A stretch of 64,000 nt of DNA, from the NCBI GenBank assembly GCA_023245765.1, contig JAHFJP010000001.1, forward strand, positions 1-64,000. The letters are read 5' to 3'. This document shows, one piece after another, positions 54,704 through 64,000 of this stretch. This stretch comes from Candidatus Peribacteria bacterium (GTDB lineage Bacteria; Patescibacteriota; Gracilibacteria; Peribacterales; Peribacteraceae). Positions within the stretch are counted from its first letter, which is position 1. Each line of letters starts with the position of its first letter. The notes under the pieces are model-generated. The model saw only the letters and a list, made by a program, of their open reading frames with translations. It was not told the origin of the DNA and searched no databases. The position numbers were made by a program, and so were the translations under genes.

Positions 54704-56986
54704 ATGCGCCTCGTCCAAGTCGCAAAAATCTTAGGCATGACAGGACAGGAACTCCGCCACGAGCTCACGCAGGTGAACTTCGGCGTCAAGCCGACGGACC
54801 GTGAGGTGCCCGAGTCGCTCGCCAAGGGCATCATCCGGTTTGTCGCACAGAAGAAGGGCCTCACGATTGATCTGGAGAATATCGGTCTGATGAAGGATGA
54901 CGGTGAGGAGGAATCGTCCGATGAATCGTCCGCGTCCGCCCAGGAGGCTGCGCCAGCCCAGGCGGCAGCAGCTCAGCCCGCGGCGCCCACCGGTGTTGCT
55001 CCCCGCACGGGAGGCGGTGACAGCTTCACCGTCATGCGCAAGCTGACGCTGGAAGACGTTCCCAAGGAAGCGATTGCGCGGCAGGAGCAGCAGCTGAAGA
55101 AGCTCACCAAAGAGGAGCGCGAAGAGCAGGCACGTGAGCAGCGCAAGACGGCCGCGCTCGCACGATCAAAAACCTCTGCGGCGCAGCGCGACCAGGAACA
55201 GATCAAGAGCAAGGAAGGTCCGGTGACGATTCCCGACATGATCACGGTAAAGGAGCTCAGCGAAAAAATGGGCGTTCAAGTTCCCAAGGTCATCGCGGCG
55301 CTCATGAAGAACGGCGTGATGGCGACGATCACGCAATCGATCGATTTCGATACGGCGGCGATTGTCGCAACCGAGCTCGGCGTCACGTTGGAGCGTGAGG
55401 AGCGCAGCGCCACGGCCGAGCAATTGATTGCGCGCAACCTCAAGGAACTCATCAAGGATGACCAGGAGAACTTGAGCCCACGCCCGCCCATCGTCGTGGT
55501 GATGGGCCATGTCGATCACGGAAAAACCGCGCTCCTCGATGCCATCCGCTCAACCGACGTCGTCTCGCAGGAGGCCGGCGGCATCACCCAGCACATCGGC
55601 GCGTATCAGGTGGAGCACGAATCGTCCCTCGTCGGCCGCCGCGCGATCACGTTCCTCGATACGCCGGGCCACGAAGCGTTTACCGCAATGCGCGCACGGG
55701 GGGCCCAGGTGACCGACATCGTCATTCTGGTTGTTTCCGCGGAGGAAGGCGTCAAGCCGACGACGATCGAAGCCATCGACCATGCCAAGGACGCCGGCGT
55801 GCCGATCCTCGTCGCGCTCACAAAGATCGACAAGGAACGGGCCGATCTCGATCGTGTCAAAGGCGAACTGGCCGCGCACGAGCTCCAGCCGGAGGAATGG
55901 GGCGGCAAGACGCCGATGGTGCCGTGTTCGGCGGTCACCAAACAGGGCATTCCCGATCTGCTCGATCATCTGCTGCTCATGGCTGACGAACTCAAGCTCA
56001 CCGCAAATCCCAATCGCTCGGCTATCGCAACCGTCATCGAAAGTCATCTGGATACCTCCATGGGGCCGCTCGCGACGGTGATCGTGAATACCGGGACGCT
56101 GCGTGTGGGTGATATTTGCGTCTGCGGCAAGATCACGGGGAGAGTGAAAGCACTGATCGACGCGCATGGAAAACGGCTCAACGAAGTTCGCCCTTCCGGT
56201 GCCGCGCGGATGTCAGGGCTCGAGAGTGTGCCGACCGTCGGCGATATTCTGCAGATCGTCGCATCCGACCGGGAAGCGCGTGGGCTCCAGGAAGCGTTCA
56301 GCGAGCATGCGGGCCGGGTGCAGAAGCACACCTTCGCCGATCTCGTCTCGCGCCTGAGTGCCGGCAAACTCAAGCAGCTCAAAGTCGTGCTCAAAGTCGA
56401 TACCCAGGGCTCTCTTGAGGCCATCAAAGAAGCGCTCAGCAAGCTCGCCACGCCGGACCGCGATGTCACGGTGAAAGTGATTCACGGAGCGATCGGCGCC
56501 GTCTCCGAGAGTGATGTGATGATGGCCTCGGCGAGCGAAGGCATCGTCCTCTCGTTCCACGTACCCGTGCCGCCGGACGTCAACCGCACCGCCGAACGCG
56601 AGGGCGTCAAAATCCGCCAGTATGAGATCCTCTACGAAATGCTCGACGAGGTCGAAAAACTCCTCAAGGGCCTGGTCGAACCGGTGGAAGAAGAGAAGAT
56701 CCTCGGCCATCTGGAGGTCCGCGGTATCTTCCTCAACAAGAAGAGCGAGCAGATCATCGGCGGCAAGGTGACCGACGGCATCCTCAAGCGCGTGACGTTT
56801 CGGCTCATCAGAGAAGAGGCAGTGGTCGGCACCGGCCGCATCACCTCGCTCAAGCACGTCGACAAAGACATCAAGGAAGCCAAAGAGGGCCAGGAGTGCG
56901 GCATGCGTGTCGAAAGCACCGTCCCCGTGCAGGAGGGGGATAGATTGGAGGCGTACGTGCGAGAGCTCAAGCGCAAAGAGGAGTAA
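54704..56986 (+). CDS. infB: Translation initiation factor IF-2
   Basis: [59 protein letters not shown]. Confidence 0.97.
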   Translation: MRLVQVAKILGMTGQELRHELTQVNFGVKPTDREVPESLAKGIIRFVAQKKGLTIDLENIGLMKDDGEEESSDESSASAQEAAPAQAAAAQPAAPTGVAPRTGGGDSFTVMRKLTLEDVPKEAIARQEQQLKKLTKEEREEQAREQRKTAALARSKTSAAQRDQEQIKSKEGPVTIPDMITVKELSEKMGVQVPKVIAALMKNGVMATITQSIDFDTAAIVATELGVTLEREERSATAEQLIARNLKELIKDDQENLSPRPPIVVVMGHVDHGKTALLDAIRSTDVVSQEAGGITQHIGAYQVEHESSLVGRRAITFLDTPGHEAFTAMRARGAQVTDIVILVVSAEEGVKPTTIEAIDHAKDAGVPILVALTKIDKERADLDRVKGELAAHELQPEEWGGKTPMVPCSAVTKQGIPDLLDHLLLMADELKLTANPNRSAIATVIESHLDTSMGPLATVIVNTGTLRVGDICVCGKITGRVKALIDAHGKRLNEVRPSGAARMSGLESVPTVGDILQIVASDREARGLQEAFSEHAGRVQKHTFADLVSRLSAGKLKQLKVVLKVDTQGSLEAIKEALSKLATPDRDVTVKVIHGAIGAVSESDVMMASASEGIVLSFHVPVPPDVNRTAEREGVKIRQYEILYEMLDEVEKLLKGLVEPVEEEKILGHLEVRGIFLNKKSEQIIGGKVTDGILKRVTFRLIREEAVVGTGRITSLKHVDKDIKEAKEGQECGMRVESTVPVQEGDRLEAYVRELKRKEE

Positions 56987-56990
56987 CCAG

Positions 56991-57009
56991 CGCACGTCTT
57001 CGACGTGCG
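56991..57009. repeat. Hairpin CGCACGTC-TTC-GACGTGCG
   Basis: 8-bp perfect arms, triloop TTC, between infB and the convergent gene. Confidence 0.85.
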
Positions 57010-57026
57010 GTGAATGACATCATTTT

Positions 57027-58202
57027 TCAGACAACCGTCACCCCCGGTCGCGGTACGGGCGCTCCACCCGGCCCCGGCGGTCCCTGAATGTGCCCCAGCA
57101 CTGCGCGCTGGGCAAAGGGCATCGTTGCATGATTGAGTTCATTGGCGAAGTTCCGAAAATCCGTGCCGAGGCCACCGTCGGTATCGAGCATCTCCTGGAT
57201 GCGCGGCTGAATCCTCGACGGTGCGAATCCGAGGATCGCCGCATGCTGGTCTTTGAGCTGCTGTTCATCGCGATTGCGGTGCGTGGGGTTGAGGTGATTG
57301 CTCCCGTTCATGTAGGCGAGCAGGAGCTGATTATTATCTCGGCGTGCCTCGTAGTAGTCACGGACGAAGGCCATCCAGTCGGGTCCACGAATGTTGTAGC
57401 GGTTACGCAGATCGCGAAACGCGGTTCCCCGGAGGAAGTCCAGCTGGGTACCGATGCGGTCTGCTCCGCTCTGCGTGAGCCGGTCGTAGCCCATGATTGC
57501 CGCCGTCGCGACGCCGTAGGCCAATGGAAGCGTCCAGTTCGCTTCCTCGTCCTTCGCAAAGAACGCGAGGAGGCTCGTGCCGATCACGCCGGCCGCTCCG
57601 GCAATAGCAAGGCCCGTCTGGAGGAGCTGCCCCTCGCGCGTGCGGCCCGTGGGCTGGCTCGTTTCGTAGACGGGATCGGGCATAATCAGCGACGGATGTG
57701 GCGGCTCCACTGCCTGTGCGTACGCAGAAAACACGTTTTCAATGTTCGTGACAGCGGTCGCAAACCCCGCATCTTCCGGAGAATTGCGCGACGCGTTTGC
57801 GAGTGTGCGTAGTTGCTGTAGCTCCGGCCGGATGCTCCTGGTGAGTCGTACCATTGCGACGGGATCGCCGGTACTTTCCGTGGGGGGCGTGGTCGAACGA
57901 TCGCGAACCGTGCGCTCCGCGGCGCGCTTGAGTCCACTCAGGTGATTCGTCCATCGCATCTGGACGGTCGGTTCCAGCTGGCCGAGCGTTCCTTCGGCAA
58001 TGGCGAGGCTGGCGGCAAGCTGCGGATTGGCCATGCGCTTCTGTGCGCCGGTGATCCAGTCTCGGAGTGTTTTCTCCATCCGTTGCAGCTCAATCTCGGA
58101 TTGCATGCCTGCAAGCTTGTTGCGGGTCTCGCTGCGGATCGCACGCATTTTGACTCCCTCCTGGAAGTTCTGTTTATCCGGTGATTGTCCAAGACCGCTC
58201 AT
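57027..58202 (-). CDS. Hypothetical protein with TM hairpin
   Basis: 391 aa; LLQTGLAIAGAAGVIGTSLLAFFAKDEEANWTLPLAYGVATAAIMGY. Confidence 0.65.
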   Translation of the reverse strand: MSGLGQSPDKQNFQEGVKMRAIRSETRNKLAGMQSEIELQRMEKTLRDWITGAQKRMANPQLAASLAIAEGTLGQLEPTVQMRWTNHLSGLKRAAERTVRDRSTTPPTESTGDPVAMVRLTRSIRPELQQLRTLANASRNSPEDAGFATAVTNIENVFSAYAQAVEPPHPSLIMPDPVYETSQPTGRTREGQLLQTGLAIAGAAGVIGTSLLAFFAKDEEANWTLPLAYGVATAAIMGYDRLTQSGADRIGTQLDFLRGTAFRDLRNRYNIRGPDWMAFVRDYYEARRDNNQLLLAYMNGSNHLNPTHRNRDEQQLKDQHAAILGFAPSRIQPRIQEMLDTDGGLGTDFRNFANELNHATMPFAQRAVLGHIQGPPGPGGAPVPRPGVTVV

Positions 58203-58235
58203 AGGGGAGATGAATTAGGAAGAATCAAAAGTGCA

Positions 58236-60149
58236 TCAGGGCGGGGGCGGGGGTGCAGGCGGGGTCGGTGCGGGTGCGGGAGGTGTGGCGCCCGGCGTGA
58301 AGTTGCCAATGTTGTTCTGCCGGCGCGTATCGGTGAGGAACTTCTGCAGTTGATCGTGGCGTGCCCGGTCGATTCTTCCCGCATTGAGCAGGTGTGTGAC
58401 GATCTGGCTGTCGGTCTGGTTGTTGAGTGTCGAGAATTGCGATCGTAGTTGCGTAAAGCCCGTGTTGAGCTGTGCGTGGGCATTGGCGTTGTTTGCTCCG
58501 GGGTTGGTGAGCGCCTGCGTAAAGTTCGTTTCGTTGATGTTGGTGACGAACTTCTGATTGTTGTTGATTTGTTTGATCGCCGCGTCGTTTGCCGGCCCTC
58601 CCTGCAGACGCGCTGTTCTGCCGAAGGTACCACGGTCGAGGCGTCCGGTCGCTTCCAGATCCTGACGGATAGCCCGCGGGTCGATGCCGCGGAGTCCCTG
58701 CTGGATCGACATGAATTCCTGTTTGCCTTCGGCGTTTCTGCGGCCCGGCACGGGGATCAGTGGCAAGCTCATCGGCCACTGAGCGGCGATCGAACCAAGA
58801 CTGGAACCAATGCCCTGGATGCGTTCGGTGAAGTGACCCATGAAGCCCGCCTTGTCGGCCTTGAGCGCGTCGAAGCTGTACTTCCAGATGATGAAGAGCG
58901 CGATGCCCATCCACAAAAACTGCCACATGTCGCGAATACCAACAAAAACAGGAAGAATCGGGAAGTTGCCCAGGTTATCCGGTGGCGGCAATTGCGCGCC
59001 GGCGTTGAGCATGATGAAGCCGATGACAAACGGCACGGCGACTTTTGCGGGCAGGAAGACGGCCTGCAAAAAGTGCTCCTGCCATTTCCAGAAGAGATCG
59101 CCGTATTCGCCCTCGCGGAGCTTGGGGAACGCGAATCCCAGCGCCACCAGCGGCATAAAGGCGATACTGACCCAGATCACCGGGATCCGGATGAAGAATG
59201 CCGCCGCCATGGCGAGCAGCGGAAAGACGATCGCGATCTGGATGATCAGCACGAAGACCAGCTTGATCAAGGTCCCGGAGAGCCGCATGAACGTTGTCGT
59301 GAGCCGCTCCCCTGGTCGCTCACTCACTTCAAATGCCGCCGGCTGAATCTGTCCGAGCCACTGCAGCCGCGCGTGGTTCACCACAAGGCCCTGGAAGATC
59401 TTCGTCGGCAGGCGTACCTGTGCGTCGGCCTCGTTGATCGGCACTTTCTGGACGCAGACAAGGCCCCGCATGGGGCAACGCCAACCGGTTGAACCGTCTC
59501 TGGTATCACGGAAGCTCCCGTCTGGTTCGGCGACCGTCCCGATGCGGTCCGCTTCGCTGAGGAAGCGGAACTGTGTCACGATTTCGCACCGTCGTGGCTC
59601 CGTATCACCGGGCTGTGCCGGCATCACGCAGTTATCGGCACCGAGCAGAGAGGGGAGCTGGTAGATGGTGTACGTGAGGACCTGGGACGCATCGAAGATC
59701 ACGCGTGGGATGAACCACGAGAAGTTCACGAGGACGAGTCCGATGACGAACTTAAAGAGATGCTCCTTCATCTTCGTGCCGTCGGCGGTGACAATCATGA
59801 TCACCGCGCCGATGATGAGCGCGAGAGCGAAGCCCAGGTTTACGAGATCGCGCGTAAACTGCCATATTTCACGCAGCATGTTGACGAGGTTCATGTTGAG
59901 CTCGCCGTTACTCTGCATGTTCATGCCGAACATGAACTGCGGGTCCATGAGCAGCTCGAGGACGGAGAGCAAGAACCAGGAGAGGAATTGCAGAACCGAA
60001 AAGAGCACCGCAGCAATCTGCGTCGCACCCGAGACTGTCGATGTCGAGAGGCTCGGCGTCTGGGCAAAAACCGGGTGGGGAAGAATCACACAGAAAACCG
60101 CAATAACGACCAGGGAAAGTAGGCCTCTGAGGAGTTTTCGGGCAGACAT
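58236..60149 (-). CDS. VirB6/TrbL-like polytopic membrane protein, Pro-rich C-terminus
   Basis: Signal peptide, 6 or more TMs, LMDPQFMFGMNMQSNGELNMNLVNMLREIWQFTRDLVNLGFALALIIGAV. Confidence 0.65.
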   Translation of the reverse strand: MSARKLLRGLLSLVVIAVFCVILPHPVFAQTPSLSTSTVSGATQIAAVLFSVLQFLSWFLLSVLELLMDPQFMFGMNMQSNGELNMNLVNMLREIWQFTRDLVNLGFALALIIGAVIMIVTADGTKMKEHLFKFVIGLVLVNFSWFIPRVIFDASQVLTYTIYQLPSLLGADNCVMPAQPGDTEPRRCEIVTQFRFLSEADRIGTVAEPDGSFRDTRDGSTGWRCPMRGLVCVQKVPINEADAQVRLPTKIFQGLVVNHARLQWLGQIQPAAFEVSERPGERLTTTFMRLSGTLIKLVFVLIIQIAIVFPLLAMAAAFFIRIPVIWVSIAFMPLVALGFAFPKLREGEYGDLFWKWQEHFLQAVFLPAKVAVPFVIGFIMLNAGAQLPPPDNLGNFPILPVFVGIRDMWQFLWMGIALFIIWKYSFDALKADKAGFMGHFTERIQGIGSSLGSIAAQWPMSLPLIPVPGRRNAEGKQEFMSIQQGLRGIDPRAIRQDLEATGRLDRGTFGRTARLQGGPANDAAIKQINNNQKFVTNINETNFTQALTNPGANNANAHAQLNTGFTQLRSQFSTLNNQTDSQIVTHLLNAGRIDRARHDQLQKFLTDTRRQNNIGNFTPGATPPAPAPTPPAPPPPP

Positions 60150-60428
60150 AAATCCAAGAAGTATACCAGTTTTTCGTGTTCTTTGCCATCTACAGTTGGA
60201 GCATCAGGATGCGCAAAGATGCAGTTTTTTTCAGAGAAATGCCGATCGTGTGAATAGGGTGGGGAGAGGACTAGTACGGCGCCATAATTAGGAAATTTCG
60301 TGACTCTATTTTGTGTTCAACAATGATGAATAAATTTAACAAAAATGATCATATTAAGCTATTTGAAGCCAAAATATGTGAATAATATATATGTTCATTA
60401 TGTCGTATACTTTTCTTGCGCTATCCAT

Positions 60429-60442
60429 GTACTCATGAGTAC
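60429..60442. promoter_or_regulatory. Perfect 14-bp palindrome GTACTCATGAGTAC, candidate operator
   Basis: Self-complementary, 14 nt before the start of the HTH gene. Confidence 0.6.
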
Positions 60443-60456
60443 TGTTTGTGATCAGC

Positions 60457-61044
60457 ATGTCCTCATCCACTCTCAAAGCACTGTTTTCGTCGCAGACGCG
60501 GGTCAAACTGCTCTCGACGTTCCTGCTCCATCCGGATAGTGAATATTTCATCCGTGAGCTCACACGACTCCTCGGCGAGCAAATTAACTCCATCCGTCGT
60601 GAACTCGAAAATCTCCGCCGCGTGGGACTCGTGAAGGCACGGCATCGCAACCGCAAGAAGTACTACCGCGTCGATACCGAGTTTCCGCTCTACCAGGATC
60701 TGCGCAATCTCTTCAGCAAGGAGGTACAGGCCGAAAGCCCGATCGTTGCGAGTCTCAAGAACATGCCGAATATTGCACTGATCGTCCTCGCGGGATCCTT
60801 TGCAGGGACCGAGAGCAAGGTCGATCTGCTCATCGTCGGTACGGTCAAAAAGGAACTCATCGAAGCGCTGCTGCTCCAGGATCCGGAGATGAAACACGTG
60901 AAGTATTCGATTTTCCCGGAGGCGGACTTCCTCTACCGCCTGAGCCTGAAGGACCGCTTCATTCTCGAGATTCTCAACGATCCCCGGCATATCACGGTGC
61001 TGAATACGATTGGCGAGAAGATCGCAGAGGCGCAGGGAAAATAG
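60457..61044 (+). CDS. Winged-helix regulator fused to nucleotidyltransferase-like domain
   Basis: LKALFSSQTRVKLLSTFLLHPDSEYFIRELTRLLGEQINSIRRELENLRRVGLV; LAGSFAGTESKVDLLIVG. Confidence 0.75.
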   Translation: MSSSTLKALFSSQTRVKLLSTFLLHPDSEYFIRELTRLLGEQINSIRRELENLRRVGLVKARHRNRKKYYRVDTEFPLYQDLRNLFSKEVQAESPIVASLKNMPNIALIVLAGSFAGTESKVDLLIVGTVKKELIEALLLQDPEMKHVKYSIFPEADFLYRLSLKDRFILEILNDPRHITVLNTIGEKIAEAQGK

Positions 61045-61142
61045 GAGGGCTGCGAAGGGTAAAAAGGGTTGAGAGGGTTGAGAGGATTTTGGGTTTTTCC
61101 TTTTCCGCCCTCTTTACCGTCGTAGCCCTCGCTCGCCCTCCT
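61045..61142. repeat. Inverted pair of 9-nt-period arms (AGGGTTGNN-like)
   Basis: GAGGGCTGC|GAAGGGTAA|AAAGGGTTG|AGAGGGTTG|AGAGGATTT ... CGCCCTCTT|TACCGTCGT|AGCCCTCGC|TCGCCCTCC. Confidence 0.8.
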
Positions 61143-61180
61143 CTTGCGGCTACCGAAAACTCGTGTAACCTGTTCCGGCT

Positions 61181-61630
61181 ATGACTTCGCAATTGCTTCA
61201 TACGCAGGCCAAGAAATACCTCCGCAAAGTCCCTGACGTTGCGCCGGGCAACACCGTGCGTGTGCATGAGCGGGTCAAGGAAGGCGAAAAAGAGCGGACC
61301 CAGATCTTCGAAGGACTGATCATCGGCATTCATCGCGGTCACTCGCAAACCGACGCGTCCTTTACCGTGCGCCGGATCGTCTCGGGCGTGGGTGTCGAAA
61401 AGGTCTTCCCGATGCATTCGCCGGTCGTAGAGAAGATCGAGGTGAAGAAAATTGCGAAGGTTCGCCGCGCGCGCCTCAACTTCCTCCGCGGTCGAAAGGG
61501 CAAAGCGGCGAGGATGAGTGAGCGGTTCACGACCTCAGAAGAGTTCGGTCAGGCAGTGGCGGATGAGCCGGTTGTTGCAAAAGAAGAAGTGAAGGCAGAG
61601 GCCGAAGTGGTCGCGGAAAAGAAGGCGTAG
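61181..61630 (+). CDS. rplS: 50S ribosomal protein bL19 with C-terminal extension
   Basis: VPDVAPGNTVRVHERVKEGEKERTQIFEGLIIGIHRGHSQTDASFTVRRIVSGVGVEKVFPMHSPVVEKIEV. Confidence 0.95.
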   Translation: MTSQLLHTQAKKYLRKVPDVAPGNTVRVHERVKEGEKERTQIFEGLIIGIHRGHSQTDASFTVRRIVSGVGVEKVFPMHSPVVEKIEVKKIAKVRRARLNFLRGRKGKAARMSERFTTSEEFGQAVADEPVVAKEEVKAEAEVVAEKKA

Positions 61631-61639
61631 TTTAGCGCT

Positions 61640-62287
61640 TCAGTATCCCAGGATTTCCATCAGATCTTCAATTTTGTCGATCACGAAATCTGCCCCCACA
61701 GTCGCTCCTTCAGGAGTTTCTTTTGTCGTCAGAAGACAGGCGGACATATGAGCGCGTTTCGCCGCCTGAACATCAACATGTTGATCGCCGACATACATGC
61801 ATGCTGTGGGCGCGATGCCGATGCGCTCCGCAAGCAACAAGAGGCCATACGGATCGGGCTTCATCTTCGTTCCCGTGTCATCGCGCGTCACGATGGTCGC
61901 GAAGAGTGATGAGAGGTGGAGTCGTTCGTCCATTGCGTCAACGAAGCGCCGTCGCGATCCCGTCATCATGCCGAGCGGTCCGAGTGCTGCGCAGCGTTGC
62001 AGTGTCTTCTGTGCTCCTCCGGTCCACTGCACGTGTTCACGCAGGAGGCTGGCAAAACGGTTATCACGATCATGATAAAAGTGCTCGTTCTCCTGAGGGT
62101 CGGCTCCGCATTGTTCAAGGATGCCTTCGTAGTGCAGGCCGGCGTGATAGAAGTCCGTGAGGAACCTCTCGGCGTCCATGACGACGCCCAGCGGTGCCAA
62201 TGCCCGGAGATTCGCCTTTATCCACAGCGGCACGCTATCGACCAGCGTTCCATCAAGATCGAAGAGAATCGCTTTCGGTTGGGGCAT
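61640..62287 (-). CDS. HAD-superfamily hydrolase
   Basis: AILFDLDGTLVDSVPLW; MYVGDQHVDVQAAKRAHM. Confidence 0.92.
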   Translation of the reverse strand: MPQPKAILFDLDGTLVDSVPLWIKANLRALAPLGVVMDAERFLTDFYHAGLHYEGILEQCGADPQENEHFYHDRDNRFASLLREHVQWTGGAQKTLQRCAALGPLGMMTGSRRRFVDAMDERLHLSSLFATIVTRDDTGTKMKPDPYGLLLLAERIGIAPTACMYVGDQHVDVQAAKRAHMSACLLTTKETPEGATVGADFVIDKIEDLMEILGY

Positions 62288-62323
62288 GCGGATAGTGTAG
62301 CGCTCTATGCGTATACTCTCTCC

Positions 62324-63310
62324 ATGCGCTGTCTTCTCATCGGCAACTACGGCGTGGGGAACTTGGGCGACGAAGCACTCAAAGACTATTTTCTGACGCG
62401 CTTTCCGGATATTGAATGGACGGTCCTCTCCGCGTCTCCCAGGACGTCGTCAGACGTTCCCCGGCTGCCCTTTGGCCTGCGATCACTCTTCACGCCATGG
62501 TGGAACACGCTCCGCGCGTTTAGAGCCTCTGACGCGGTCGTATTCGGCGGCGGGTCGCTCTTCACGGATGTCGAGTCTGTGTACGCGTGTATGCTCTGGT
62601 GGTGGCATGCACGAATCGCGAGATTATTCGGCAAGCCCGTCATCCTCGCATTCCAGGGTATTGGTCCATTCAAGACGAGCGTGGGGGAGTGGTGCGCGAG
62701 GGACGTCATTTCCCGGGCGGCATTCGTGTCGGTGAGGGATGAAGAGAGCGGGGAGAGAGTGAAGAAGTGGACCCGCCTTCGCCAAGGCTTCGGTGGGCAA
62801 GAAGTGGAAAGTGGAAAGTGGACGGAAGTTTTCCTGACGGCTGATCCGGTGTTGAGTCTTCTTGAAGGCTCGTCGCAGACGTCAGGTCTTGCCATTGCGC
62901 TGATTCCACGGGCGAATTCAGGTGATGACTTTTTGGCGCAGGCAATGAGCGTTGTGGAGCGCGACCCATCATCCGTGGTGATTATCTCCATGCAGGTGGA
63001 CTCGTCTGACGAGCGTTCCTTCTGTCTCTCGCTGAAGGAAGCCATCGGTGTGAGAGCAGCGATTCATGTAGTCCAATCACTCCATGAGCTTTCGGCCCAG
63101 CTCTCGCGGAGCTCACGGGTGGTCACGGCGCGGTACCATGGTGCACTCGCGGCGCTCGCTCTGGGGATCCCTGTCGATATCATTGCCCAGCATCCGGGTG
63201 ACAAGCTCGATGCACTTAGGACGATTCAGGGAACCACGGGTATTGAGGAGCTGCAGCGGCTTGTACAGGATGGTGAGCGGGAATTGCTAAAATATTTAAA
63301 TATGTTATAA
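62324..63310 (+). CDS. Polysaccharide pyruvyl transferase family protein (CsaB-like)
   Basis: CLLIGNYGVGNLGDEALKDYF, VVFGGGSLFTDVES, PVILAFQGIGPFKT, VTARYHGALAALALGIPV. Confidence 0.85.
   Translation: MRCLLIGNYGVGNLGDEALKDYFLTRFPDIEWTVLSASPRTSSDVPRLPFGLRSLFTPWWNTLRAFRASDAVVFGGGSLFTDVESVYACMLWWWHARIARLFGKPVILAFQGIGPFKTSVGEWCARDVISRAAFVSVRDEESGERVKKWTRLRQGFGGQEVESGKWTEVFLTADPVLSLLEGSSQTSGLAIALIPRANSGDDFLAQAMSVVERDPSSVVIISMQVDSSDERSFCLSLKEAIGVRAAIHVVQSLHELSAQLSRSSRVVTARYHGALAALALGIPVDIIAQHPGDKLDALRTIQGTTGIEELQRLVQDGERELLKYLNML
62772..62799. repeat. 28-bp partly palindromic element inside CDS, flanked by 9-bp direct repeats
   Basis: AGAAGTGGA-CCCGCCTTCGCCAAGGCTTCGGTGGGCA-AGAAGTGGA; encodes ...TRLRQGFGGQ. 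Confidence 0.75.
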
Positions 63311-63320
63311 TAGCAACAAC

Positions 63321-63899
63321 ATGCACATCACTCAACGACGACTCAAATCGTTCGCCATCGCGCACGACTCGCTCCCGGCGTTCCATGCGGGCTATCTGGC
63401 CGTGACGGTGCTTATTGCAGCGCTGCTCAATGTCGGCGCATTTGCCCTGCTCATCGCTGCGCACGCTGCGCTCGATTTCGTGAAGTACCGCGAGGTGCAC
63501 GGGCGGTCCTGGCACCAGACACTCCTCTCGACGTTGCGTGAAAGTCTTCTCGATCTCTTCCTGCTCTTCGGGGCACTGGTGCTTGCCGTCTACCTCCATC
63601 ATGGGAGTTCGCTCATCGCGCTGAGCGGCCTCGCGCGTGCGGAAGCCTCGTTTTTCCGTGGGATTATTCTTCTCGCGCCTCGCGTCGAAATCCTCTGGAA
63701 CGGCGTGTGGATTTTTTCGAATTTCAAGCAGCACCTCTTCGTCTCTCTTGAAGCATCGGGACCATGGAAGAGATCCGAGCGGCTCTTTGTGCTGGGAGTT
63801 GCCGTTTCGCTCTTGCTGATTGCACTGTCATTCCAGTTCTTCGATACGGAGGGGGTCGTCAAGATTCTGGATAATCAACTGGTGCCGTGGAGAATCTAA
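63321..63899 (+). CDS. Membrane hypothetical protein
   Basis: 192 aa, 4 TM segments; TTGCTA-N16-TATAAT just upstream. Confidence 0.65.
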   Translation: MHITQRRLKSFAIAHDSLPAFHAGYLAVTVLIAALLNVGAFALLIAAHAALDFVKYREVHGRSWHQTLLSTLRESLLDLFLLFGALVLAVYLHHGSSLIALSGLARAEASFFRGIILLAPRVEILWNGVWIFSNFKQHLFVSLEASGPWKRSERLFVLGVAVSLLLIALSFQFFDTEGVVKILDNQLVPWRI

Positions 63900-64000
63900 A
63901 ACGGCGGTCCATCCGGAAACAGTTGCCTCTCCACGTCCTTCACCTGCGCATACCATCGTTTGTGCTCTTCGCTGATGGTGCCGTTGCCATACCGCTCCGC
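63896..64000 (-). CDS. Partial CDS (C-terminus), ...AERYGNGTISEEHKRWYAQVKDVERQLFPDGPPF*
   Basis: Open frame from the right edge to TAG; hydrophilic coding-like composition. Confidence 0.45.
   Translation of the reverse strand, partial: AERYGNGTISEEHKRWYAQVKDVERQLFPDGPPF

Noticed and set aside
58449-59492. 347-aa plus-strand ORF
   Set aside because: Antisense to the VirB6-like gene; highly charged shadow-frame composition.

Overview
This 64 kb window is gene-dense bacterial chromosome with a standard genetic code. The gene content and style (many short hypotheticals, giant unannotated ORFs, minimal pathways) suggest a Patescibacteria/CPR genome, possibly Peregrinibacteria/Peribacteria-like; that placement is inference only. 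I recognise trxB, recF, ruvC, prs, truB, ftsA-ftsZ, dut, comF, rseP-like, dnaA, thrS, lgt, eno, nrnA-like, infB and rplS. There are five tRNAs with encoded CCA, three type II toxin-antitoxin modules, VirB2-/VirB6-like membrane proteins, and a 1724-aa protein of unknown function. The most unusual observations are: (1) a threonyl-tRNA synthetase whose N-terminal region is a YbaK/INS-type trans-editing domain; (2) at least eight loci of short-period (7, 8 or 9 nt) degenerate tandem repeats, most arranged as facing inverted arms, with locus-specific sequence but common architecture, some overlapping stop codons, promoters or coding ends; (3) palindromic elements apparently inserted in-frame in CDSs (trxB, a secreted protein, a pyruvyl transferase, the last flanked by a perfect 9-bp direct repeat); (4) about 19 genes with a TANNNT -10 box only 6-9 nt before the start codon, implying widespread leaderless transcription. 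All calls come from reading the sequence and the supplied ORF translations; no searches were run.
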